Positions 8,398 through 16,457 of a stretch of DNA of 64,000 bases are shown piece by piece (within the stretch, counting starts at the first letter, position 1; the number at the start of each line of letters is the position of its first letter). The notes under the pieces were generated by a model. It saw only the letters and a list, made by a program, of their open reading frames with translations. It did no database searches and was not told the origin of the DNA. Where the stretch lies: positions 1,787,001-1,851,000 of the forward strand of contig NZ_AP022822.1 in the NCBI RefSeq assembly GCF_011397115.1, written 5' to 3'. The DNA is from Enterococcus saigonensis (GTDB lineage: Bacteria; Bacillota; Bacilli; Lactobacillales; Enterococcaceae). The position numbers and the translations under genes are program-made.

Positions 8398-8426
8398 TTG
8401 ACTGCTTTTCTTGTTATGATTAATGT
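8398..8426 (+). promoter_or_regulatory. promoter of the FMN reductase gene
   Basis: -35 TTGACT (8398-8403) and -10 TAATGT (8421-8426) lie 17 nt apart. An alternative -10, TATGAT (8415-8420), also exists. It is divergent from the rpsP promoter. Confidence 0.5.
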
Positions 8427-8475
8427 AATAAAAATATTTAGCAACGAAATCAACACTATAGGAGGAAAATTAACT

Positions 8476-9024
8476 ATGAAAACAATTGGTTTTATCGTTG
8501 GTAGTCTAAGAAAAGATTCTTACAATTTAGCAGTTGCAAAAGATTTTGCTAAATTATTGCCCGCTGGTTTTGAAGCAAAGTTTATCGAAATTTCAGATTT
8601 GCCTTTTTACAATGAGGATTTAGAAAATGATGCTATGCCAGAGAGTTGGAAGCGACTACGAACAGAAGTTGCTGCAGTTGACGGGATTTTCTTTTTCTCC
8701 CCAGAGTATAATCGGTCTGTGCCAGCCGCTTTAAAAAATGCTTTGGATGTGGGTTCTCGTCCCATGGGTTCTAGTGTTTGGGGTGGTAAACCAGCACTTG
8801 TTGTTACCGCTTCTCCTGGTGGTGTCGGAGGTTTTGGCGCTAACCATCATTTACGGCAATCACTTGTCTTTTTAGATATGCCAACCTTGCAACAGCCAGA
8901 AGCTTATATCGGTGGCATTCACAATCTTGTGAAAGAAGATGGGACGATTGTAGAAGATACAGAAAAATTCTTCCAATTAATTGTGGACAAATATATTGTA
9001 TTTTTCAATAAATTAACAGCATAA
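8476..9024 (+). CDS. NADPH-dependent FMN reductase / azoreductase-like flavoprotein
   Basis: A 182-residue flavodoxin-fold protein. The phosphate-binding loop GSLRKDSYN is at about residues 9-17. The family motif SPEYNRSVPAALKNALD is near residue 75, and the GGVGGFGA turn contacts the flavin. Members reduce FMN, quinones, azo dyes or chromate with NAD(P)H. The physiological substrate is not evident. The start is fixed by GGAGGAAAA 10 nt upstream and the family N-terminus. It is monocistronic, divergent from rpsP, and ends at a strong terminator shared with tag. Confidence 0.85.
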   Translation: MKTIGFIVGSLRKDSYNLAVAKDFAKLLPAGFEAKFIEISDLPFYNEDLENDAMPESWKRLRTEVAAVDGIFFFSPEYNRSVPAALKNALDVGSRPMGSSVWGGKPALVVTASPGGVGGFGANHHLRQSLVFLDMPTLQQPEAYIGGIHNLVKEDGTIVEDTEKFFQLIVDKYIVFFNKLTA

Positions 9025-9036
9025 TTTTTAAACGAC

Positions 9037-9076
9037 CCAACAAAGAAAATCACTTATTTTCTTTGTTGGTTTTTTG
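9037..9076 (+). terminator. terminator between the FMN reductase gene and tag
   Basis: A 14-bp stem, CCAACAAAGAAAAT with its complement, a 5-nt loop, then TTTTTTG on the plus strand. The downstream arm lies inside the last codons of the convergent tag gene. Confidence 0.88.
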
Positions 9077-9644
9077 TTTTGTTTTGTACTTCTTCATAAC
9101 GAAAACACGTGACTAAGTGATCATTCACAATTCCAATTGCTTGTAAAAAAGCATAAATAATTGTACTCCCAACAAATTTAAACCCGCGTTTTTTCAAATC
9201 TTTCGTAATTTCATCTGATAATTCTGTACGTGTTGGTATCTCCTCGCTCTTATTGAAATGATGGACTATCGGCTTCCCTTCTACAAAATGCCACAAATAA
9301 TTCGAAAAACTTCCCCACTCATGTTGAATTTCTAAAACACATTTGGCATTTATAATTGCCGCATTTATTTTTAGTCGATTTCGAATAATTCCCGCATTCT
9401 CAAGTAGTTCTGTTACTTTTTTTTCATCAAAATTTGCTACTTTTTCAATGTTGAAACTTTCATAAGCCACCTCAAAAGCATCACTTTTGTTCAAAATGGT
9501 TTGCCAACTTAGCCCAGCTTGATTTATATCCAAAATTAATTTACGAAATAAGCGCTGATCGTTATATTCAGCTACTCCCCAGACTGTATCATGATATTCC
9601 TTCATTGCTTGATTTCCTTTATTTGCCCACTCACATCTTTTCAT
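9054..9644 (-). CDS. tag: DNA-3-methyladenine glycosylase I
   Basis: A 196-residue base-excision repair enzyme that removes 3-methyladenine from alkylated DNA. The Tag features are present: MKRCEWA with the first zinc-ligand Cys, YHDTVWG, GLSWQTIL, and near the end NDHLVTCF, which carries the remaining His and Cys ligands. The ATG at 9644 has AAGGAG at 8 nt and the family N-terminus. The upstream in-frame start is not needed. The last nine residues (NKTKNQQRK) are encoded by the shared transcription terminator stem and are unlikely to be functional. Confidence 0.93.
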   Translation of the reverse strand: MKRCEWANKGNQAMKEYHDTVWGVAEYNDQRLFRKLILDINQAGLSWQTILNKSDAFEVAYESFNIEKVANFDEKKVTELLENAGIIRNRLKINAAIINAKCVLEIQHEWGSFSNYLWHFVEGKPIVHHFNKSEEIPTRTELSDEITKDLKKRGFKFVGSTIIYAFLQAIGIVNDHLVTCFRYEEVQNKTKNQQRK

Positions 9645-9700
9645 TTTTACTCTCCTTATCATATTTTTTCTTTTATTGTAACAAAGAAATTCAAAAATAC

Positions 9701-9736
9701 TTGCTTTTCAAAAGTGTACTGCTTATACTAGTACAC
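9701..9736 (+). promoter_or_regulatory. promoter and GntR (YtrA-type) operator
   Basis: -35 TTGCTT (9701-9706), 17-nt spacer, -10 TATACT (9724-9729). Overlapping it is an inverted repeat AGTGTA-N13-TACAC (9713-9735), the form and spacing described for YtrA-subfamily regulators. This predicts that the GntR protein represses its own operon. Confidence 0.75.
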
Positions 9737-9793
9737 GTAATCTATAATTAATTTTCTCCTATTTACGAATTATTAATAAGAAAGGAGTGCCTT

Positions 9794-10177
9794 ATGTTTA
9801 CGATTGATAAAAATAGCAGTAAGCCTTATTACGAACAACTAGTTCTTGGTATAAAACAACAAGTAGTAACCGGCGTTTTACAATCTGGTGATCGGCTACC
9901 TTCTGTCCGTGAACTGGCAAAAGAGTTATTAATGAACCCCAACACGATTAGTAAAGCATACAAAGTTTTAGAAACTGAAAATGTGATTGTAACGGTTAAA
10001 GGGAAAGGAACCTTTGTAAAAAATAGCCAAGATATGCCACGAGACGAAGTACGCATCAAGCAACTAAAACAAAATTTCCAAGAATTAATAATCGAAGCCA
10101 TGCAGCTACAAGTAACAAAAAAAGAACTTATCTATTGGCTTGAAGAATCGCAGTTAGAAGGAGGACCACTCAAATGA
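9794..10177 (+). CDS. GntR-family regulator, YtrA subfamily
   Basis: A 127-residue repressor. The GntR winged helix fills about residues 10-75 (LPSVRELAKELLMNPNTISKAY is the recognition region). Only a short helical C-terminus follows, typical of the YtrA subfamily, which usually controls adjacent ABC transporters. AAAGGAG lies 7-8 nt before the ATG. Its stop overlaps the next start as ATGA, so it is coupled to the ABC ATPase. The inverted repeat over the operon promoter is its probable operator. The inducing signal is unknown; relatives respond to cell-envelope stress. Confidence 0.88.
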   Translation: MFTIDKNSSKPYYEQLVLGIKQQVVTGVLQSGDRLPSVRELAKELLMNPNTISKAYKVLETENVIVTVKGKGTFVKNSQDMPRDEVRIKQLKQNFQELIIEAMQLQVTKKELIYWLEESQLEGGPLK

Positions 10178-11052
10178 AAATAGCCAAATTAAAAAAGGTA
10201 ATTGGTTCAAAAAACGTTTTAACCGATATTGACTTTACTTTGTATGAAAATGAAATTGTTGGTCTAATTGGGCGAAATGGTTCAGGAAAAACTACTTTGT
10301 TTCGTACGATTGCCGGTCACTATCGACCAGATGAAGGTAGCATTACAATTAATGGGCAAAATATAGCAACAGAAACAAAATTAAAAACTGAAATATTTTA
10401 TATTGATGAATTGGATAACTTTTTAAAATATTATACGTTGCAAAGTATTAACGATTTTTATCGTACCGCCTATCCAACATTTAACCAAGATCTTTATTTG
10501 CAATTAATGAAAGAACATGGCTTAAATCAGCGGCTACAATATCGTAAAATGTCAAAAGGGATGCAAGGTTTGTACCAAATGATCTTAGCTATTTCATCTC
10601 GTGCCAAATACCTTTTATTAGATGAACCATTTGATGGTTTAGATATTATTGTTCGAAAAAAAGTGATTGGTCTATTATTAACACATTTATCTGAAGAGAA
10701 GCGTTGTGCACTGATTGCCTCTCATAATCTACAAGAATTAGAAGGTATCATCGATCGTGCCCTCTTGATTAAAGGTCAAACAATTGCAAAAGATTACACC
10801 TTAGAAAATATGCGCGCAAATGCCCGCAAAATTCAACTTGTTTTTCGTACAAAACAGCTACCACCAATTGTTAAAGAGAATTCCAAACTGATTACTATAC
10901 AAGGACGCGTGATTGTAGCAGTCTTTGAAAACTATAATTCGGAGTTAGCTACCACAATTAAAAGTTATGATCCTTTGGTTTTTGAAGAACTACCGCTAAC
11001 CTTGGAAGATCTTTTTGAAGCCAACTTACAAAAAGAACAATTATTGGTTTAG
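10174..11052 (+). CDS. ABC transporter ATP-binding protein
   Basis: A 292-residue ATPase. Walker A is GRNGSGKTT (about residues 33-41), Walker B is YLLLDEPFDGLD (about 147-158), and the switch His is in IASHN. The signature motif is degenerate (MSKGMQG instead of LSGGQ), as in other YtrB-like single-subunit transporters. It overlaps the GntR gene by 4 nt and precedes a membrane permease by 14 nt, so the three form one operon. The last 90 residues are an accessory domain. It may export, or respond to, a cell-wall-active compound. No substrate can be assigned. Confidence 0.88.
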   Translation: MKIAKLKKVIGSKNVLTDIDFTLYENEIVGLIGRNGSGKTTLFRTIAGHYRPDEGSITINGQNIATETKLKTEIFYIDELDNFLKYYTLQSINDFYRTAYPTFNQDLYLQLMKEHGLNQRLQYRKMSKGMQGLYQMILAISSRAKYLLLDEPFDGLDIIVRKKVIGLLLTHLSEEKRCALIASHNLQELEGIIDRALLIKGQTIAKDYTLENMRANARKIQLVFRTKQLPPIVKENSKLITIQGRVIVAVFENYNSELATTIKSYDPLVFEELPLTLEDLFEANLQKEQLLV

Positions 11053-11066
11053 GAAAGGAGTTTAGT

Positions 11067-12281
11067 ATGTTAAAAAGAATTTATTTAAAACGATATGGTA
11101 AAACCTTGATTGCCTTTGCCATTCTAATTTTTGGTCTTTATTTCTTAAATGCCCACGGTACGGTTTCCAGTTGGCACGCACAAAATAAGTATTATCATTC
11201 CTCAGATTTTGAAAGATCCTTCAAAGAACAACCAGAATCTTTTACTTATTGGGATGATAAACTTGAAAAAGATATGACTTACACTTCTATCAAAGAGTAT
11301 ATTAGCGATCAATTGTATGTATACGGTCGCGCTTATCCAGATCACCACATTTCAGCGCAACAAGCGCAAGAATATAATCCTAAGACCACTTATTTTACGC
11401 GATTTGGTGGAGACTTTAATATTTTAACTATCTTTATTGTTAGTTTAGCAGGTTTTCTAATTTTCTTTGTGGATGAAAAAACGGCCTTTAATCGTTTCTT
11501 GTTTGGCTTGCCGCAAAAACGCAAACAACTTTTTGGTGCCAAACTCCTTTATGTAGCACTACCCATTTTGATGATTTTCTTACTTGCTCAACTGTTTTAT
11601 ATCACTTATTTAAAAATTGGAATTCCCGACCCTTACCTAAATGCTAGTTGGAGCCAATTAATTCACTCTATTATAAATAATTTTAGTTTGACCATTTTAC
11701 TATTTGCAGTTAGTATCTTCATTGGCTCCATGGTAGGAAATTTGGCATTTGGTCCTTTAACCTGGGTAATTTTTAGTTTTTTGGCCAGTTTGATACCAAG
11801 TTCAGTTAGCAACTTTTTCAATCTTTTTTCTTTCAACCAACCAAAAGGGTACCCCTTTAATCTAGAAAATTTATTTATTGTTCGTATTGGTAAAACTGGC
11901 GGATATTGGTGGATGATCCCGATTTTCCTAGTCATTTCCTTATTATTTATCTGGTGGACTTATCGAAAATTTAAAAACTTATCTTTAGAAAACGATGGCG
12001 ACTACTTGCTTCATCATAGTTCTCGCTGGCCAGTTTGGTTTTTGATGTGGGGATTTACCAGTTTTATTGCATTAAATTATTTTACAAATCCCTGGCAAAC
12101 TTATTTGGTATTGAAAGATAGCAGTAAAGCTGTTTCACTTTTTAGTACAATTTCTTCAACCGCTTTGGTTTTAGTAATATTGGGTTTGGTTCTATTTGTC
12201 GTAGTGTTCTTCTCTTCTATTAAAAATGTCTGGCAAAACTATCGTGGGAAAAGAAATAATTTAGACGTAACACGATTTTAG
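11067..12281 (+). CDS. ABC transporter permease
   Basis: A 404-residue membrane protein with about seven hydrophobic segments: one at residues 12-28, a large extracytoplasmic loop up to about 115, then a cluster from about 120 to 300 and two near the C-terminus. This matches ABC-2-type permeases that pair with GntR-linked ATPases. AAAGGAG lies before the ATG, 14 nt after the ATPase gene. A terminator follows at 12325. The substrate is unknown. Confidence 0.8.
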   Translation: MLKRIYLKRYGKTLIAFAILIFGLYFLNAHGTVSSWHAQNKYYHSSDFERSFKEQPESFTYWDDKLEKDMTYTSIKEYISDQLYVYGRAYPDHHISAQQAQEYNPKTTYFTRFGGDFNILTIFIVSLAGFLIFFVDEKTAFNRFLFGLPQKRKQLFGAKLLYVALPILMIFLLAQLFYITYLKIGIPDPYLNASWSQLIHSIINNFSLTILLFAVSIFIGSMVGNLAFGPLTWVIFSFLASLIPSSVSNFFNLFSFNQPKGYPFNLENLFIVRIGKTGGYWWMIPIFLVISLLFIWWTYRKFKNLSLENDGDYLLHHSSRWPVWFLMWGFTSFIALNYFTNPWQTYLVLKDSSKAVSLFSTISSTALVLVILGLVLFVVVFFSSIKNVWQNYRGKRNNLDVTRF

Positions 12282-12324
12282 AATTAAAATTTACACAAAC
12301 CAAATTAATTCTGCTATTTTTTGT

Positions 12325-12362
12325 AAAACGTCATGGATTTAATCCAGACGTTTTCTTTTTTT
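12325..12362 (+). terminator. terminator of the GntR-ABC operon
   Basis: AACGTC / GACGTT stem extended by TGGAT / ATCCA with one bulge, followed by TTTTC and nine T. Confidence 0.82.
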
Positions 12363-12419
12363 TAGCGTTTTCTTGTTATACTTATACATATTAAAGTATA
12401 TAGCTTAAGGAGGAAAACA

Positions 12420-13229
12420 ATGATTAAACTTATTATTAGTGATTTGGATGGTACGTTTTTAAATAGTCAAAGTAATTTTGATGAAAAACTATATCAAGAA
12501 GTACGTCAAATTATGCACCGTCAAAACGTTGTATTTGCCCCTTGTACCGGTAAGCAATGCGAACGAGTAGAAGATTTATTCAAAAATGTCGGTAGTGAAG
12601 ATTTATGGATTTTAGGCGATAGCGCGACGCGCATTAAACATCAAGGGTCGTACTTATATGAATCGCTCCTCCCCAATGAAATCGGTAAAAAAATAATTTC
12701 TAAACTACAAAGCATTCATGAAGACTTGACGATTATTGCTTGTACGCAAAAAGCAGCTATTATTAGTGTAGACACTTCTATAGACAACGAAAAAATGGTA
12801 CGCGGATCTTATAAAGTTGTTGAAAAAACAACGGATTATCAAAATATTACCACTGACTTTGTCAAAATTACGGTTTACGATAAAAAATTAAGAAGTTATG
12901 AGGTGACACCACAATTAGCTGAATTTAAAGAGCAGGCTTATATTGTAGCTTCTGAAGGAGCTTGGATTGACATTACCAATTTTGGTGTGCACAAAAGACA
13001 CACAGTGGAAAAATTACAACAAATTTTAAATGTGACACCCCAAGAAACAATGGTCTTTGGCGATGGCCATAACGACTTAGAGCTCATGCAAGCCGGTACA
13101 TTTAGTTTTGCGATGCGCAATGCTTTTGAAGAAACTAAAGATTTCGCCAATTATATCTGCCGTAGCAACGATGAAAATGGTGTTTTACTAACGATACGAC
13201 AATTATTATCTTTACAAGAAAAGCATTAG
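12420..13229 (+). CDS. Cof-type HAD-IIB family phosphatase
   Basis: A 269-residue haloacid dehalogenase superfamily hydrolase. Motif I is SDLDGTFLN (nucleophile Asp about residue 8) and motif IV is GDGHNDLELM near residue 215, with a C2-type cap between. Such proteins dephosphorylate sugar phosphates, pyridoxal phosphate or flavin nucleotides. The specific substrate cannot be told. AAGGAGG precedes the ATG. It is monocistronic, with terminators on both sides. Confidence 0.88.
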   Translation: MIKLIISDLDGTFLNSQSNFDEKLYQEVRQIMHRQNVVFAPCTGKQCERVEDLFKNVGSEDLWILGDSATRIKHQGSYLYESLLPNEIGKKIISKLQSIHEDLTIIACTQKAAIISVDTSIDNEKMVRGSYKVVEKTTDYQNITTDFVKITVYDKKLRSYEVTPQLAEFKEQAYIVASEGAWIDITNFGVHKRHTVEKLQQILNVTPQETMVFGDGHNDLELMQAGTFSFAMRNAFEETKDFANYICRSNDENGVLLTIRQLLSLQEKH

Positions 13230-13257
13230 GTTTGGAAAGACACTATTTTCAACACGC

Positions 13258-13304
13258 AAAGTACAGGATTTGGTGTTTGCTATAGCATCAAATTCTGTAC
13301 TTTT
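13258..13304. terminator. convergent terminator between the HAD and GNAT genes
   Basis: AAAGTACAG / CTGTACTTT outer stem with an ATTTG / CAAAT inner part. The T-rich tail is better on the plus strand. It serves the HAD gene and probably the convergent GNAT gene. Confidence 0.75.
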
Positions 13305-13812
13305 ATTTCGTAGCAATAAATAAATAATGCGGCATCATCACATTGCGGTAGTTTTTGATAAATCGTTCTTTTACCACCATTTGATTACGAATGGCTACAT
13401 TCATTGAAGCTATGTTGGTATCGCGTACAATCGAAACGACTGTTGTTGCCCCTAGAGTATTAAACGCATATTCTTTTACCGCTTGGGCTGCTTCTGTAGC
13501 ATAGCCTTTTTTCCAAGCATCATAGACCAAATGATAGCCAATTTCCAAATAAGTCTTCCCATTGACCACTTGATTGGTCAAACCGCACTCCCCAATAATT
13601 TTACCGTCCTTTTTGCAAACCATCGCAAAAAGACCATATCCTTTTTCTTGATATAATTTTAAATTCCAATTTAGCCACGCTATGACTTCTTCATCTGAAA
13701 AAGCACCTTCATAGGCATACATGACCCGTTCATCTTGCAAAAATTGAGATAAAGCAAACGCTTCTCCTTTTTGCCATGGACGTAAGATTAGACGTTTTGT
13801 TTCAATTTTCAT
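13303..13812 (-). CDS. GNAT acetyltransferase, RimJ/RimL type
   Basis: A 169-residue GCN5-related N-acetyltransferase. It opens IETKRLILRPW, the usual start of RimJ/RimL-like enzymes. The acetyl-CoA pyrophosphate-binding motif A region is YDAWKKGYATEAA at about residues 100-112, and the NIASMNVA helix follows. Members acetylate protein N-termini or small amines. No target can be named. A weak AT-rich region precedes the start and no clear promoter is visible. Confidence 0.82.
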   Translation of the reverse strand: MKIETKRLILRPWQKGEAFALSQFLQDERVMYAYEGAFSDEEVIAWLNWNLKLYQEKGYGLFAMVCKKDGKIIGECGLTNQVVNGKTYLEIGYHLVYDAWKKGYATEAAQAVKEYAFNTLGATTVVSIVRDTNIASMNVAIRNQMVVKERFIKNYRNVMMPHYLFIATK

Positions 13813-13863
13813 CTGATTATGCTCCCAATTCTTTATTTTGATTAGTTTGTTACTTAATCAAAA

Positions 13864-13941
13864 ACCCGAATAACTAAGATACAATACAAAACAGCAGATT
13901 TTTAAAATCAAGACCGTTAAAACTGTAACTCTTATTCGGGT
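13864..13941 (-). repeat. 78-nt inverted-repeat element, copy 1, doubling as ffh terminator
   Basis: The 10-nt ends are near-perfect complements (ACCCGAATAA at 13864-13873, TTATTCGGGT at 13932-13941) and enclose 58 nt containing a smaller hairpin (GATTTT / AAAATC). On the minus strand the 3' arm runs into TTTTTG, so it can terminate ffh transcripts. A second element with the same total length and matching ends lies at 33648-33725. Confidence 0.6.
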
Positions 13942-13973
13942 TTTACCGCTTATAAAACTACTAAAGCCTATGC

Positions 13974-15386
13974 TTATTTACGTTTTTTCTTTTTCTTTTG
14001 TTTTTTCATCATACGATTCATGGCCATTTTCCCCATCTTACCTTTAATACCAGAACCAAACATTTGATCCATTCCCGCTGGCATTTGACCTTTTGTCATT
14101 TGCTGCATCATTTTACGTGCTTCTTTGAATTGTTTAATCATGCGATTGACTTCAACAACCGAGTTACCAGAACCTGCAGCAATACGGCGTCGCCGGCTTG
14201 GATTAAGTAAGTCTGGATTTTCCCGTTCCACTGGTGTCATTGACATTACCATTGCTTTTTGACGAGCAATCTGTTTGGGATCGACTTTAACATTTTCAAT
14301 CCCTGGCATTTGGCTCATTCCTGGAATCATCTTTAATAAATCTTCTAAAGGTCCCATTCCCATGACTTGATCCATTTGTTCAATGAAATCATTAAAGTCA
14401 AAGGTATTTTCCTTCATTTTTTTTGCTAATTCTTCTGCTTTCTTCTCATCGTAATCTTGTTGTGCCTTTTCAATTAAGGTCAACATATCTCCCATGCCTA
14501 AAATACGGCTTGCCATACGATCAGGATGGAAGACTTCTAAGTCTGTTAATTTCTCACCAGTACCGGTAAATTTGATCGGTGCACCGGTTACTTGACGAAT
14601 CGAAAGGGCTGCCCCACCGCGAGTATCCCCATCCAATTTTGTAATAACAACCCCGGTAATTCCCAATTGTTGATTAAAACTATCCGCAACCGTGACTGCA
14701 TCTTGCCCCGTCATAGCATCTACAACTAAAAGAATTTCATTTGGTTGAGCAATTTCTTTGATTTGTTTTAACTCGTCCATTAACTTTTCGTCAATATGCA
14801 ATCGACCAGCCGTATCGATTAAAACATAATCATTTTTCTTTTCTCGCGCCAGTTCCATCCCTTGACGTACAATTTCTACTGGACTAACATCTGTTCCCAT
14901 ATCAAATACGGGAACATTTAATTGTTGTCCCAAAACCTTCAATTGATCAATCGCAGCAGGACGATAAACGTCACCGGCAATCATCAACGGGCGCGCTTTT
15001 TCCGTTTTAATCAGTTGATTGGCAAGTTTACCAGCAAATGTTGTTTTACCAGCTCCTTGCAAACCAACCATCATGATAACAGTTGGGATTTTTGGTGATT
15101 TGTTTAAACCTTCTGTTTCGCTTCCGAGAGTTTTTGTTAACTCTTCGTCAACAATTTTAACAATTTGTTGAGCTGGTGATAAGCTGTCTAAGACTTCTGT
15201 TCCAACGGCTCTTTCCCGTACATTTTTGACAAACTCTTTAACAACTTTTAAGTTAACATCGGCTTCCAATAATGCCAAGCGAATTTCTCGCATCATTTCC
15301 GTGACATCAGCCTCAGTAATTTTCCCTTTTTTGCGCAACTTGCTCATAGCTTGTTGCAGGCGTTCTGTTAGATTTTCAAATGCCAT
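13974..15386 (-). CDS. ffh: signal recognition particle GTPase Ffh
   Basis: A 470-residue protein component of SRP, which targets nascent membrane proteins to the translocon through FtsY. The N domain is followed by the G domain with P-loop GLQGAGKTT (about residues 108-116), DTAGR, and TKLDGD. The C-terminal M domain is Met-rich (MMQQMTKGQMPAGMDQMFG) and binds 4.5S RNA. The start at 15386 (MAFENLTERL) has AAAGGAACG upstream. Six further upstream codons are open but unneeded. ylxM precedes it by 25 nt, as usual. Confidence 0.97.
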   Translation of the reverse strand: MAFENLTERLQQAMSKLRKKGKITEADVTEMMREIRLALLEADVNLKVVKEFVKNVRERAVGTEVLDSLSPAQQIVKIVDEELTKTLGSETEGLNKSPKIPTVIMMVGLQGAGKTTFAGKLANQLIKTEKARPLMIAGDVYRPAAIDQLKVLGQQLNVPVFDMGTDVSPVEIVRQGMELAREKKNDYVLIDTAGRLHIDEKLMDELKQIKEIAQPNEILLVVDAMTGQDAVTVADSFNQQLGITGVVITKLDGDTRGGAALSIRQVTGAPIKFTGTGEKLTDLEVFHPDRMASRILGMGDMLTLIEKAQQDYDEKKAEELAKKMKENTFDFNDFIEQMDQVMGMGPLEDLLKMIPGMSQMPGIENVKVDPKQIARQKAMVMSMTPVERENPDLLNPSRRRRIAAGSGNSVVEVNRMIKQFKEARKMMQQMTKGQMPAGMDQMFGSGIKGKMGKMAMNRMMKKQKKKKKRK

Positions 15387-15411
15387 TTTATTCGTTCCTT
15401 TCAACTAAAAA

Positions 15412-15750
15412 CTATTCATCGATTTCTTGAAGTTCCTGCAAAAATTTCGGCAGCTCTTCGTCTTTAGGATAATGGGCCTTAATATAACTTTCTGCCCGGT
15501 CTAAAACTTCGCCGCGAACAATATAATCAGAAAATAGATGTAGCTTACGCTCATAATCTTCCAAAATTTTTTCCGTCCGCTTTATATTATCATAAACTGC
15601 TTGGCGACTCACCTGAAATTCTTCCGCAATTTCTCCTAGTGAAAAATCATCGGCATAATACAGTTCCATATAATTCATCTGTTTTTCGGTCAAAAGCGTT
15701 GAATAAAATTCAAATAATGCATTCATCCGATTCGTCTTTTCAATTTCCAT
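15412..15750 (-). CDS. ylxM: YlxM-family helix-turn-helix protein of the SRP operon
   Basis: A 112-residue protein with a sigma-70 region 4-like helix-turn-helix (YADDFSLGEIAEEFQVSRQA, about residues 32-51). It is almost always encoded directly before ffh. It is reported in streptococci to affect the SRP pathway and to bind SRP RNA. Strong AGGAGGG ribosome binding site, 25 nt before ffh. Family certain, mechanism less so. Confidence 0.92.
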   Translation of the reverse strand: MEIEKTNRMNALFEFYSTLLTEKQMNYMELYYADDFSLGEIAEEFQVSRQAVYDNIKRTEKILEDYERKLHLFSDYIVRGEVLDRAESYIKAHYPKDEELPKFLQELQEIDE

Positions 15751-15777
15751 GAATTCCCTCCTAGCATGAAAATTTAG

Positions 15778-16248
15778 TTAATTGGCAATTGCTGCGATTA
15801 ATTTATGATAGTTGTTTTCAGAATAAACTTTAACACCTTGATTTATAAAATAGGCTGTTGCAACTCCGACACCCGTTACTTTATTGCCACTAAAGGCACC
15901 ATCATAAATTTGATGACTACCACAAGATGGACTGCGCTCTTTTAAAACTACTTGTGTAATACCTACATCTTTTAATTTCTCATAAGCAAGTATGGCACCT
16001 GCTTTATATTCTGATGTAACATCTAAGCCTTGGCAGGAAGTAACCACTGCCGATCCTGTCCAGACATCAAACCCATCGCCGCCGATAATTTCAGCTGGAT
16101 CTCTTGGCGTACTTAATCCCCCTAAAACCTCAGGACAAATCATAATCGCTTGCTTTTTTACCACCAAAGCTGCTAAAGGGGGAATTGTTTGCGTATTGCC
16201 ATCATAGCGACAAAAAACACCACCTAGACAGGCACTACTTCCAATCAT
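15778..16248 (-). CDS. DUF523 family protein
   Basis: A 156-residue DUF523 (YbbK-like) protein. Conserved features are the start GSSACLGG (Cys near residue 7), CPEVLGGLSTPRDPAEI, and KERSPSCGSHQIYDG with a second Cys. The paired conserved cysteines suggest a metal or redox role, but no function is established. AGAGGACC precedes the ATG. It lies 27 nt upstream of ylxM, so it is probably the first gene of a DUF523-ylxM-ffh transcript. Confidence 0.88.
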   Translation of the reverse strand: MIGSSACLGGVFCRYDGNTQTIPPLAALVVKKQAIMICPEVLGGLSTPRDPAEIIGGDGFDVWTGSAVVTSCQGLDVTSEYKAGAILAYEKLKDVGITQVVLKERSPSCGSHQIYDGAFSGNKVTGVGVATAYFINQGVKVYSENNYHKLIAAIAN

Positions 16249-16408
16249 TTGGTCCTCTTTCTTATAAAGCAGTTATTTTTTGATGCATAGTGTTATCATT
16301 TCAAAAAGAAAAAACTTTTTTCTTTAAAGTCGATTTAATGCCCTTTATTATAGCATTATTTCTGTTCCTTAAATAGTCCCCACCACTTTTCTATGCTAAA
16401 ATAAAACC

Positions 16409-16421
16409 ATCTGTCGCAGAT
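16409..16421. promoter_or_regulatory. small inverted repeat ahead of the two-component operon
   Basis: ATCTG-TCG-CAGAT lies about 36 nt before the response regulator ATG. It could be an operator or an mRNA hairpin. No strong promoter hexamers are seen nearby; a weak TTAAAT-N17-TATGCT pair is the best. Confidence 0.3.
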
Positions 16422-16457
16422 AGTGTGACAAAGTAAAACACCCAAAAGGAGTTTGCT

